Below are positions 44,253 to 57,042 of a stretch of 64,000 nt of DNA, piece after piece. The DNA is from Siphonodentalium dalli (taxonomy: Eukaryota; Mollusca; Scaphopoda; Gadilida; Siphonodentaliidae), in contig CP136066.1 in NCBI GenBank assembly GCA_032622095.1, forward strand, positions 95,811,319 through 95,875,318, read 5' to 3'. A program made the position numbers and the translations under genes. Under the pieces are notes generated by a model. That model did no database searches and was not told the origin of the DNA. It was given only the letters and a program-made list of their open reading frames with translations. Each line of letters begins with the position of its first letter. The first letter of the stretch is position 1.

Positions 44253-47200
44253 TGGCCACCAACGTTGAATATCTAACCAGGTAAATTTCAATTCGCAAGT
44301 AATCAGGAAGTTTATGAGGTATTATGTCGTGCGATATGCCATTCTATTGATAATTGAGTACTCCTTATTTATTTGTAGGAATAAATTTCATATATTTGAA
44401 ATGGCCGCCAAAATGGCCACCGGAAGTGGAAAATATGACACTTTTTCACTAATATCTTCTATATCAGTTTCTGCTGTTTAGAACTGATTGAGAATTGTGA
44501 CTTTATTTTGTATTGTTTATATTAACTGATCATTGGGGCAATGAAATAAGAAATTCTTTGGGTCCTAGGCCCTTCCGATCCCTCAAAAATTTGACTTTAC
44601 AGGAAGCGGTATAAAATTTTCACAAAAAAATCACAATTGGGATTCTAGTCACATTTCAACAAGGAATGAGCAGAACTGTGTTATGTAAATGAGACATACC
44701 ATTACCCGTGAATATTCCAAGTCATTGGAACCAAAATTGTTACTTTGGGTCAAAATGGCCGCCAAAATATGGAAAATTGTAAATATTGTAAATATATTGC
44801 CCCAGCGTTCACTACAATCGCTTACAATATGTGGTCGATGAAGTAAATTGGCTATTCTGCCTCATATCCATTGAAAACTAACATGTCTGATTCACCTTGG
44901 TTAAGTTTTAGTATTGTAACCACTGAGTCTGACATTACCAGAAATATTGGATTTTACTCTCACACAATTGACATAAATATCGGCAAAAATTCACTTTTCA
45001 TGTTTTGATAATTTTTATTAAAAGTAAACTGTAACTAACTTTGAACGGTGTTTACGTTTTGGTCTAATGTAAATGTGTCACACTAAGGTTATTATAGAGC
45101 AAATTACTCAAGATGACTTCCAAAATGGCAACCAACTTGGGTAAAAAGTTCATTGTTCACATATATCCGGAACATTATTGCCTGCTGTTCCGAAAAGTTA
45201 GCAAATTGTAACTTACTTAGTTATTATGCATGTTAGGTAATCAACTGACAACTAAATATTATTGGCTGTCCCGGTTCCTTATGGGGCATGACAAATTCAT
45301 TTTAAAGTTGCTTATGGAATTTTGCCGAAAACCTCTTTTGTGATTCTGGCCACTTTGAATCTTTGAAACGGAACTAAGATGAACCATAATCTGTGGTGAC
45401 TATTCTGGCTATTTTGACTCATTAGGATAAAATTGATCACCTCGATACAAGAGGGATGTCAATATGGTAGCCCGTGAGTTACTGCATGGTCATAGGTGAG
45501 GTGAATAGGTATACATGGAGTTATTTTATGATCATGAATGATGTGAACAGATATACAAGGAATGTATATATGATCGCGAGTGGGGTGTCCATTGTGAGAT
45601 GTATATGTATACAAGTAGTGGCCGTATGGTAATGTGTGATCTGAATATGTTTACATGGAGTGACTGTATGGTTGGGTTGTATGGTTAGTGTGGATGTACG
45701 GGTAACACGATGTGGCTGTACGGACAATGATATTGTGTGCGGATATAACGGGAGTAGCTACAATGTCATATATGTGTTGTTTATGTATATATGGAGTGAC
45801 TATGGTCATGGGTGGGATGTATAGGTGTATATTTGGTGGCTGTATTGCCACATGTGGGTGATCATGTATACATCTGGTGTCTATGTGATCATGGGTGGGG
45901 TATAGGATAAATAGGAGTGCTTGGATGAATATGTGTAATGTGTATAGGTGTACATGGACTGACAGCACGGTCATGAATATACATGCCTGAGTATATCTGG
46001 GTGGTCGTTGTCGAGCGTGTAGGGCATATAAGGAGTGCCGTGGTGGTAATGGGTGGGATGTATATTTATATATGTCGTGGATGTATATTGTCATCGGTGG
46101 ATGTATAGGTATATGGAGTAACTGTATATGATCATGGTTGGCATGTATGAGTACACAGCGAGTGACTGAATTGTCATGTGTGGGGTGTATATAAAAGTCA
46201 GGAATGTATAATTGATCATGTGTGAGAAGTATTGGTACACCTGGAAGGAATTTATAGTCATATTGGTGGTGTGGTAAATGTACACCTGGATGACTCTATG
46301 GGCATGTTTGTGTTGCATATGTATATATCGAGTGGCTATATGACCATGGTATGGTGAATAGGTATACAGGGAGTGACTGTGTGGCAATTAATGAAATGAA
46401 TAGGTGTACAAGGAGTGACCGTGTGATCACCAATGTGGTGAATATGTATACACGGAGTGAAATGGGTCAGGTGTAGGAGTATACCTGGTGTGCATGTATG
46501 GTGACTCATTGTCATATGTTATGTGTACGGGTATACGCCAAGTAGTTGTATGGTCATTGGGCGAGGGGTATATATGTATAGCACGTGTGACTATATGACC
46601 ATTGCTGAGGTGCATATGTATACCTGGAGTCACTCTATGGTTATGCGTGGGGTGTATATGCTTATCTTGAGTGGCTATTTCGCAATTGGCGTGGCGAGTA
46701 TATATGCATGGATTGACCGTATGACCAATGGTGATGTGAATATGTGTACATGTAGTGACTGTATGATCATGAATGTGGTGAATACAGGAGTGGCTATATG
46801 GTCATGGGTCAAGTGTAACAGTTTACATTGTGTACATGTATGTTGACCCATGACTGTGTGGGGTGTATGGGTATACGCAAGTGGGGTTATATGACCATTG
46901 GTGAGGTGCATATGTATAAATGGAGCGATGCAATGGGTCATGGGTGGGGTGTATATGTATACCTTGAGTGGCTATTTGGCCATGGGTGTGGACCATAGGT
47001 ACACATGGATTGACTTTATGGCCAATGGTGAGGTCAATAGGTATACAATGATTGACTGTGTGATCATGAATGTGGTGAATATGTATACATATAGTGACGA
47101 TACGGTCATTGGTCAGTTGTAGGATGTATACCTGGTGTTCACGCATTAAATTGTTATTGACAGATGTATGATCATGTGTGGTGTGCAGGGATATACACAA

Positions 47201-48640
47201 GTATGGCTGTGTGGTTATGGGTGAGGTGTATGTTTATAAAGCGAGCGACTATATTGTCATATGTGTGTTGTTTATTTGTATTTGGAGTGACTGTATGGCC
47301 CTGGTGGGTTGTACATGTCTACCTTGGGTGGCTATCGCTTTCCACAGTAACTCAATGCTATGTTACTTGATATAGAGATCACACCAGAGAGTCCTCCTTG
47401 GTGGCGTGTATGCACGATGGAGGAAATGTTAAACGATTTTCCTGACAATAGTTGATAAATGTTTATGCTAATGGGCAAGAGTAGCCACATATTATGGTCG
47501 GATGGTCCCTCTCAGTTCCGTTTCAAAGTTTTGCCCATTTATTTTAAAAAACTTGGCCATAATCCCAAAAGACGTTTTCGGCACAATTGTACACTGCACA
47601 TTTTAAAATTAAATGATCGTGCCTCATAATGTACAGTGCCAACCAGAATATAAAATGTAGTTGTCAGTCGATTAACTAACGTGTATAATAACAAAGTTAG
47701 TCACACTTTGCTACCTTTTCGGAACAGCAGATAATTATGTTCCGGATATATGTGAAAATCAACTTTTTACCCAATTTAGTTGCCATTTTGGAAGCCACCT
47801 TGATTAATTTGGTCATTAAACACCTTATTGTGACACATTTAAGATAGATAAAAACAATAAACACCTCTCATGCCAAAGATAGTTACAGTTTACTTGCAAA
47901 AAATGGTTCAAACATGAGAAGAGATTTTTTGCCGATATTTATGTCACGTTTGTGAGAGTGAAATCCAATATTTCTGGTAATGTCTTTGTTACAATAGTTA
48001 GTAACGATGTTAGTATTCAATGTATAGAAGGCAGAATAGCCAATTTCATTCATCAACCACAAATTGTAAGCGATTCCAGGACACACTGGGGCAATATCTA
48101 CCATTTTCCATATTGTGGCGGCCATTTTGATCCAAAGTAACAACTTTTGTTCCTATGAATTGGAGTATCCATGTATAATGGTATTCCTCACTTACATTCC
48201 ACAGTTGTGCTCATTCTTTGTTGAAATTTGAACAGAAACCCAATTGTGATTTTTTGGTGAAATTTTATACCGCATTCTGTAAAATCAAAAGTTTGAGGGA
48301 ACGGAGGGGGCTAGGACCCCAATAATTGCTTTTTTCATTACCCCAATGATTAGTTAATATAAAACTATAAAAAATAATGTCACAATCCTCAACCAGTTCC
48401 AAACAGCAGAAACTGATCAAGAAGATATGAGTGAAAAATAGTCATATTTTCAACTTCCGGTGGCCATTTTGGCGGCCATTTTGAATATATGAAATTTATT
48501 TATACCTCTCAATAAGGACTACTCAACTATCAATAGAATAACATATCGCACGACTTAATATCTCATAAACTGCCCGAGTGATTGCGAATTAAAATTTATC
48601 AAGTCAGATATTCAATTTTGGCGGATTCAATGGCCTCGAA
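44253..48640. mobile_element. Second foldback element FB2, related to FB1
   Basis: The inverted arms are 44253-45460 and about 47470-48640 (GTTGAATATCT... against AGATATTCAAT...). From about 44400 it matches FB1 from 31918 on (AAATGGCCGCCAAAATGGC, then GATCATTGG and CTTCCGATCCCTCAAAAAT). The core is a minisatellite of the same TATACATGGAGTGACT family, 45480-47330, present on one side only. No target duplication was found and no transposase is visible. Confidence 0.8.
45480..47330 (+). repeat. Minisatellite core of FB2
   Basis: Diverged units of roughly 40-60 bp with TATACATGGAGTGACTGTAT and GGTCATGGGTGGGGTG, ending at the half-hairpin GGCTATCGCTTTCCAC. Confidence 0.85.
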
Positions 48641-49180
48641 ACATGTGAACATTGACTACCTATATGCATCCATGTGCTCGTGGAATGTTATAGAAAACTG
48701 CCCTGGTCTATGTTATCGTGGAAAATAATGAAAACATCGGTATTGTTCATAGTTTAATCACGTTATGCATGCGTAAGTTCACACACTGTACTTTTTCAGA
48801 TATATCTTCAAAATAAACGAAAAATCATATCATTGGTGTCACTTTAAGAAAAATATCGAGTCAGTTGCCCATGTGACGCTATCTTCGCAGACACTTGTTA
48901 TATTCAGTTCGAATGAAACTGAGTTTGAGAAGATACATACGGTTTTAGTATTAATTTTGAGAGAAATATTTCCCCTACCCCCAATAAGGATTTTATCGCA
49001 AAAAATCACAGTAGTTTTATAAAAATCGCTATAAAATGAAAAAGCCCCCACGCCCGAGTGGCAAACAAGCAGAAAAATGTGTGAAATACATCCCTCTATC
49101 GGAAAAACATAGTCGGCTAAAATCCGCACAGGGGGGAGGGTGGCCATATGGTAGCTCAAGGTCTACAAGGGGAATAAACG
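48641..49180. other. Unique stretch between FB2 and locus 3
   Basis: It has no counterpart at the palindrome centre, because it lies on the far side of the inversion junction. A minus-strand frame (49349-49029) runs from locus 3 into it and extends the PVELEAK-type sequence with PYGHPPPCADFSRLCF. This resembles the PHGW end of the 14282-14617 ORF in layout only. Confidence 0.6.
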
Positions 49181-49349
49181 TGCGGCTGAGTAAATCCATA
49201 TTCGGAGGCGGGATTTTCGATCTAAATACCCCTAAATCCTTTGCCTCTAATTCTACTGGGAAATATGGGCGTATATTATCACTGCCTCCAGAAATAGCGT
49301 GTCCACCCGAGAAAATTCCTGTTGACATACGTTTTTGAAAAGTACTCAA
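49029..49349 (-). CDS. Candidate 106-codon ORF with PVELEAK motif (locus 3)
   Basis: It is the longest version of the element copy at the palindrome centre: SGGSDNIRPYFPVELEAKDL, then a GVFRSKIPPP stretch. In loci 1 and 2 the frame is broken by the inversion junction. A plus-strand frame overlaps it. It has no promoter or splice support and is likely a repeat relic. Confidence 0.2.
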   Translation of the reverse strand: MSTFQKRMSTGIFSGGHAISGGSDNIRPYFPVELEAKDLGVFRSKIPPPNMDLLSRTFIPLVDLELPYGHPPPCADFSRLCFSDRGMYFTHFSACLPLGRGGFFIL

Positions 49350-52300
49350 ATATTTGCATTTTTGCTACCTTCGCTTCGATGTCGACTTCCTGCATAAAAA
49401 GCACCACAAATCTCAAGTACGATGCAGAGAAAAACAATTTTGAAATAGCTCGGGCCAAAGTCTGTCGAGATTTCGCGCTGGTAGAGGCTCCCTACCTACC
49501 GGTCTAAAGGTGATCTATCTCTTCCTATGCCAAGTTTTATCTAAAACTAAACTAATTTCCGGACAGCAAGCTCACATGTGTTTGAAACGATACCAGCTTT
49601 GATTATTTCAGGTACTTCGCATCACAACAGTAAGCATTGGGGAGTTGTCGTGACAATAACGCTCACTGTTGTAATCTTTTAATTTATGGTCGCCATATTG
49701 GCAGCCATCTTGGATTTGGATGAATATTCCTTAATTCAAATATAAGAGCAATCCTAACCGGTGTATTTCCTACAAACACATATATAGATATATATGGTGG
49801 TGTTATAATAACCATAACAGCCACTGAATCGAAACAGATATCACGTTATTAGAGTCGATTCGGCGTTGATCGGATTATACCGGCATTTGGAAAACGTCAT
49901 ATCGGGCAAACTTATCCCACCATGAATGCATATTATGGAGGCATTGTATGCGCAAATAACGCTCTATGAGATAAATGTATAAAATCGAGCCAATATGTTT
50001 TCCCACAGAGACAAACGATGAGCGGTGAAATGTCGTAAAGTTAGCATTTGTTCACATTTCGGCCGCCATGTTAGCCGCCATAATGGATTTTGCCGTCAGG
50101 TTTTTGGAAAATTTGTAAGCGCTGTATATTAGCATAACGAATCGAATTGAAAATAAAACTACATGTGATATGATATTTACTATAACGGCGACCGAAAAGA
50201 CCTGTTGCATATCAAACAAATTGGCCGCCATCTTGTCTGGAGACTCTGCGGCCACTTTTTTTAGATGATTATATTAAGGAAGAAAATTAAACGTGCATAA
50301 ATGACTCAGGATCAAAATTTCATAAAAAAAACGGCTTTCAAATTAATCGTTTTTATTATTTATTATGTAATTTCGATTTCAAGTAATCGATGTTAGTGTA
50401 GTTTCGAGTACAACATGTACGTTTGTGCATTCAGTATTTATTTTGTGTTAATTAGAGGATAGTTGATTCCATGGGTGAATCGGGAGATTCAATTTGATCG
50501 CACGTACGTTTTGGGGAATCCTGGGTATATTTATGCAAGAACCATATAATATGACGATGACCACTTCACCGATATCGTACCCATTTTGGATGCCCAACGG
50601 ACAAGTTCATCCGCGATGTGACGTGTGCAGTCATTCGTCGCCGTAGCATATATCATAATACACGTAATCTTTGATAGTCTATCTCACACAGTCAAGTCCA
50701 CATGTAGTTGAAATCTAGATAAATTAGTGAGAAACGGGGACAATAGCAGGTGCCAATTTCTCATCTTGTTGTCTCCCGAAAATAAATAATCGGTGGACTA
50801 TAGAAATGAGTGGTGCCCGTCCGTCCGTATGCGTGTCCGTCTCAACGAAAAGTTTGTTAACAGGATGATAACTTGAATAGTATTCGATACAATTTGATTA
50901 CACTTGGTATGTGGCATTCATGTGAGAACCCAAGTTCGAATTTGAATCCGGTTCGGCCATTACTGTCGTGATATTTTAATTTCTGGTCGCAATTTTGACC
51001 GTCATCTTGGATTTTGGTGAATATTCCTCAACTCAAATATAAGAGAAATCATACCCGGGGTACTTCCTACACATATCTATGTATGGGTGGAGTTATAATA
51101 ACAATAACATGCACCCACTGAATCGAAACTGATTTTACGTTATTATCGTCGATTCGGAGTTGATCGGATTATATCGGCATTTGGAACGTCCCGATAAATT
51201 TCGAATTTGAATCCGGTTCGGCCATTATTGCATGGCGGAGTTATGCCTCTTTTCGACTTGCTGATTATTTTGTATATTTGTATAACTGATTATCCGATAG
51301 CCTTCACATTTGTTATGTGGATTAATCACATAGAAATACAGGTCAAGTTCGAATTTGGGTTCGGTTATTGCACCCATTGCAACGGAGATATGTAAAATAT
51401 GTGTATATATCTCAAATTCTGTTGTAAATAGCTTTCTCTATTTCTCAATTTTCATTTGAAATTATGAGATTAAAGCATCAATCAATCAGTCAGACAATTC
51501 CTGACAGAAAAAAAATATCACCCGTTTTTAACATTGAATTTGCCGTTTATTATCCTCGTAACTAATCTATTATGCTAACAGTTGGAAGCTTAGTTTGATT
51601 CAATAATTGTTCCCAGAATCAAAGTTTTCATTTCTGAAAAAGCCACCGGTAAAATAATGCCACCTCAGTCCTTATTACCGTGGAAAATACCCCAATAATT
51701 ATAATGCTCATCTAGCCAAATATTAATACACGTAGTGCCGTGCCAGCGACGAGGAAGAACTTGCGTCCGGCTATAAGAGTCTTATTTTTTATTTGCACGT
51801 TAAAACTTCTAATTTTATAACATGGCAGCAACATTTAACTTGTTTTTGTTTGTTTTATGTTTTGTTGATGTTGTTTTTTATTTGCTACCTGCTAATATAC
51901 CTCTAATTAAAGTAATTTCAACAATTATATTCTCACAAATTGCATTTATTGTCCGATTTGAACAAGCCATTTATGCAGGAAGTGATAGTAAATTTACGAC
52001 CGTATACAGTCGCGGGATCGACCGCACGATGACCCAGTAGAATTAGAGGCGAAGAAATTTAGGGGTTTTAGACCGAAAATCCCGCATCTGGAAATGGACT
52101 TAGGCAACCGATGCACACATATCCCCCATGGTTGGACACCTTGTGTATGACTAACTACTATTGATAAGAATTACGAATAGCAAACAGTAGTCATAAATTT
52201 TTCAGACGGTCCAAAAATCTGTTAGCAGATTTAACGACTAAGAGTCCGTTTGTTATAATATAGTGGCGTTCAAACTCCTTGCCACTCTCAGTGAGGTGAT

Positions 52301-52575
52301 GTTTTTTGTCGTGATTATATATTTTTTACCTAATTATGTTGTTATCATATCTTAGTCAGTGGTTGGTGTAAATTTATTTTTATTTCCAAATCAAAACAGA
52401 TAGCATAATATACAGATGACACATATAAGCATATTAGAAGTGTTAATTTTTGGAAGCGAGGATCAGACAAGGGGGGTATAGGTCAGCGGGAATGTTTGGA
52501 AATACAGGTTTTCGGAGAATTCGAGATAAATAACATAATTTGAATCAGGGATGGAAAAGAGGAAAAAGATTGTTA

Positions 52576-53942
52576 GGGTGGATACACACATGCATGTAAT
52601 GTCTGTATGTAAAATACATGTATTTTACATGGCCACACCAATAATTGACAAAATTAATCACCTGCGCGCGAGAGGTCAATTTCACCAGTGAGTAGTTATA
52701 AGCCATTATCAAACAAACTGCCATCAAGAAATTTCAGGCCAGTCATAAACATGTCTTCTTTCATGGATGCCGAAATGAGTAATTATTGTCTGATATATGT
52801 TGCTGTTATGTCACGAGTTATAATTCATTTCGAAAAGTGGATTAGAGCCGGTCGATTTTATACTTGATTTGTTTCTGTCATTTCTTGGAAACAGGGTCAT
52901 CCAAAACAAAAATAAAATATGCAGAATTCTTTTATAGGATGATACCGGCTTGGTGAGATTTCTCTGATAATTTGAGAGCGAGCTCATGTGATAACATTAA
53001 TTCAATTGGGATTGCAAATATTCATTATAGCGCCAAAAAATAATGCAGGTACAGCGTTGAAATTAAAAAGAGTGACACCCCCCCCCCCATTTATATATAT
53101 GTTTCTCAAGCCAAAGGTTGAACAAGCTCCTACCTGTCACAAGCTTGAATTATAACATTTCGACCATAATCCATGATTGGGGGAGGGGCTGGTTCTCGAA
53201 AGCTTCCAATAACTAAGAGAGTTAATTGAATGTATCAGCCGGAATTATCTGGGCAAGAATTACAATATAATGTTTTACTTAAATATTCCATAGTTGTAAA
53301 TTTTGCGTATACATGTATAACTGTATAACACAAGAGAGGAAAGGTGACGTAGTTGGGAACTCGTAGCTATGCAACCCTTTCGCCGAATGAAGACAAACAG
53401 CAACACCATGCATTCAAATTTAAAGCTGTATAATATGTTCATAATTATATGAATAGCATAAATTGCTGCATATTAGATTAATCACTCGTAGAAAACAGAC
53501 ACGACAGACATGACTACGATATTTATAAAGCAGGGTGTCAGGACTCAGGGTGCTGCGTACACCCCCCCCCCCCCCCGTCGAGGAAATATGCAATGGTGAA
53601 TTCGGTAGCTTCTGGGATAATATAGCTCCCCGTGCATGTTGGGGTCATATCCCCCTGCGTTGGGGAAGAGGCCATCACTGGTATTAACATCAATATAATA
53701 CTGACAATGATTTAAACAGAACGTCGACCATTTCAGTTATCGCGCGAATAATTATTTTAAGCGGCCTGACGACTTCGTCCCAGTCAACGGCTCTTCAGAG
53801 GTTCAGAGTTTAACTCACTGTGGTCAAACACAGTCGCAATGATTGGGTTGTCAGCGGACACATATTACACGGTGTGTATGATCCATGTAAAACTCCAAAT
53901 ACACGATATTTACAGAGATTACATGCATGTGTGTATCCACCC
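52576..53942. mobile_element. Solo Harbinger-like element, locus 3 only (1367 bp)
   Basis: TTA is at 52573-52575 and 53943-53945. The termini are GGGTGGATACACACATGCAT and the inverted form. The empty sites are 20701-20703 and 13856-13858. It is diverged from the nested copies (many substitutions and small indels, poly-C tracts near 53080 and 53560), so it came from a different source copy. It has no transposase. Confidence 0.85.
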
Positions 53943-55128
53943 TTAGGGACAGAAGGATGCCGAGAGAGTAATAGAGAGAAAGAGAGGGGGAGGAGAAAAT
54001 AGAAGACAAGAGGGGACAGACAAATTCGTGAGATGATGACAGTGGTGGGTTGTTTTCAATGACTTGTTGCGTGTTTAAAAATGAAGCTCGTATTATATCT
54101 AGTAATTAATCGTCAGGCGCCATGGGGGGGGGGGGGGGTGGGGTTCAATCAGAATTACTGTTAACCGGTTACATCGGTCAAAAAGTAAGTAAACACACAG
54201 GCAGCAACGAGTGTTCATAGTCAAAATATGTCGTGGACTATATATTTTCCAGTGGTTGGCTCGACGATTGCATGCAAAGCTCGTATGTCCATACTTGGAT
54301 TCTCAAAACCGTAATCGTAACTACGGATATGTCAAAACGACAACTGACCGAAGAACACAGTGACGTAGTACCCTTTCTTGTCAGGGGTAGTTCGTTATAC
54401 CAAAGGTATGGAGTATATGTATGAAACATTCAATTACATTTATATTTAACAAAAATAAATAATACTGGCCACACTGGATGGTGCAAACTGGCCCCCAATC
54501 TTCCTATAGGTTTGCAACATCTGTTATTAATTTAGTTTGGAATATATATATATATATTTTTTGAATGTTTCATGCAGACGATGGATGTTCTGATTTGATC
54601 ACGAAATTACTATTTATTAACAGCATCACTGGCCCCCACAACCCCATAGCTAATTATCGTGGACGATGTCACTGCACACAGCATGTATTTGGAACATTTT
54701 ATTAGAACACAGACAATTAACAAAACAATGCACAGAACAATGAAAATGCACATGTACATATATAACATGCATACATGTATATAGCAACGAACGCTAAATG
54801 TGATTGGACACCTTCAGCGTATATAATTGTCATTCATTAATTGATAAAGCGACTCGTAATCTTAAAGATGATATATCTCTTCTCTGATCTTCTTGTATAG
54901 ATTCGGGGTGTAAAATAATAAATACCAGTCATGGTAATCAGTCCATTGGACCTTCAGTCACTAGGAACTTAATTTTTCTTTGAATATTTTCTATGAATCT
55001 GGACAGTTTATGCGGCTATTTTTATAACATTACTACATTTTAATTGAAAAATTATCCTTTAGAACACTTTTATGTTAACTATGGGTAACACCAGATGTGT
55101 GTGTTTGTGAACAGCAGTTCTAACGTGT

Positions 55129-55422
55129 CTAAAAACGAGTCTCCTCGAAATTGTGTTGTTGTTGTTGTTGTAGAAAGTGCATGGTTCCAGGAAGAGATAG
55201 ACACTCTTTAACGTAAGCGTTTAGTGCTAGTCTATTAATTTCGCACTTTTGTCTCATTGTATCATGATTCCAGTGATCAATGTAGCTCGATAAATAATCA
55301 AATATAAAAACAAACAAATAAACCAACAGAGCCTTGTTGACTTCGGCTTGGAATAATAAAGAGCGCTCTGTGCTAGTTTCGCGCTCCGCGCGTATAATGT
55401 TTCGCTGATTCTTGGTACACAT
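55129..55422 (-). CDS. Locus 3 copy of the polyQ ORF (Q5)
   Basis: It has 97 codons, one CAA fewer than locus 1, and a D-to-E replacement in KECLSL. Confidence 0.2.
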   Translation of the reverse strand: MCTKNQRNIIRAERETSTERSLLFQAEVNKALLVYLFVFIFDYLSSYIDHWNHDTMRQKCEINRLALNAYVKECLSLPGTMHFLQQQQQHNFEETRF

Positions 55423-56487
55423 GGGCCATGGGCGTTTTATTTATAGAAATGGGAACTTTTGGGACGGATTAAAAGTCGAATTGCGACCCGGAGGTCGAGT
55501 CCGGTAAAAGGTGTAGATGGGAATTCTGGTGAGATGCATGAGAAACCTTCAGTGCTAAGCCGTAATAATTTGAGGATTAGTTGTTTTAACGGAATTATGA
55601 GTTGGTCATTCGTGAAACCAATATATTTTATATTCTATAATTACAATCATGGGTATATAATATATGATCTTGAGCACGTTACCGTTTCTGACATTGGTTT
55701 TCTTGTTATTTCCTGGTATAAGGTAAAAAACACAGAGCGTTGACATAACTTATGTGCGGAAAAATTGTAAAGAGCTGATAAACTTCGAACGATGACTTAG
55801 TATTTCGTGTTTTTATGGACGTATTTTATTACGGTGACATGGCAAATGTGAGACATCCATTGAACCAAATCTGTATTCGGTTCACTCTATTAACCCAAAT
55901 TTGTATGCACGATTTTTTGATGCATGAAGATTACGAGTCGCTATAATTTTTCCAGATCGTTTATTCATACTTTCAGCCACCCCACCAGGAATGTATAATA
56001 TATTTACATAAAACAAATGCACAATGTGATGACATGCCGAATCCGTCGTTGTGGTGTGGATACCGTCATTCAGGCACGCGGCTAGATGTTCTCAATTTGG
56101 GTGGGTGGGTGGGTGAAGACGCAGTGCTGTCCATGCAAGATAGGATTTCCAAGTACTCCCTCTTTAGTCTGACCGAAATATTCCAAGTCTGTCCAATTCC
56201 ATGCCCCCACCCGGTTGCAATTTTCCACCTGGTACTTGTATACCGCAAGTTGCCAATTGATGGAAAGTTCCAAACTGACCTATAATGGTACAACAAAGTA
56301 GCAAATTTCGCCGCTAAAATTTGTTGGAGAATCAAAATGTCAGAACAATTTTAACTTATTCCCATCGACGTTTTGTCGAGCATTATTATTTTCAACGGTT
56401 GAATTTGTTTAGCTTAGTTGGGAGGGAGAGACACCCACCTGTCACCACGTCCCTGTGTAATGAGGAAACGATCAGACAGATATAACA

Positions 56488-56694
56488 TTGTCAGGATCAC
56501 TAGTATTCTCTTGCAGGAGTTTCAGCACGACGACGTTTTCCCGGGGTGAGCTGTTCGGTCGTCCAGCAACAAGCAAGGGTGAGAGGGGGTCGACGCCCAT
56601 GATTGTTCGTCGTCCAGAATTCATACCTGAATTCATGTTGGAGACTGAAAATAATGGAGAACAGAAATGGTCTAAATTATCCGCGAATAGCTAA
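56488..56694 (+). CDS. Locus 3 copy of the 68-codon candidate exon
   Basis: The frame is intact. Relative to the other copies it has silent changes in Ser (TCT/TCA), Arg (AGG/CGG) and Thr (ACA/ACG) codons, and one Ser-to-Gly replacement. Confidence 0.3.
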   Translation: MSGSLVFSCRSFSTTTFSRGELFGRPATSKGERGSTPMIVRRPEFIPEFMLETENNGEQKWSKLSANS

Positions 56695-56794
56695 ATTTTA
56701 TATATGTGTTCACATACAATATGCAATATCTAAGTCTAAAATTAAACGGCGCCGGACCGGGGTGTAACACAGTGATCATAAATTCAGGCTTTAA

Positions 56795-57042
56795 CCCTTC
56801 CATGACGGGAGGTCCCTGAAATTTTTCGAAAACCCTGTGCCAATGCATTCTCTTATATATGCGAGTCGCCTCGCATATATATGATAATACACTGGCTTAA
56901 CAATATTTACCTTGATGGTGTAATCCAGTGCATTCTCTTATATATGCGAGGCGATCCATATATGGTCGACTCGCATATATAAGAGAATGCACTAGCACAT
57001 GGTTTTTGATGATGCGCCAGCACAGCCTCCGTTATGAAAGGG
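56795..57042. mobile_element. TTAA MITE, locus 3 copy
   Basis: TTAA is at 56791-56794 and 57043-57046. The internal hairpin units are kept. Confidence 0.8.
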
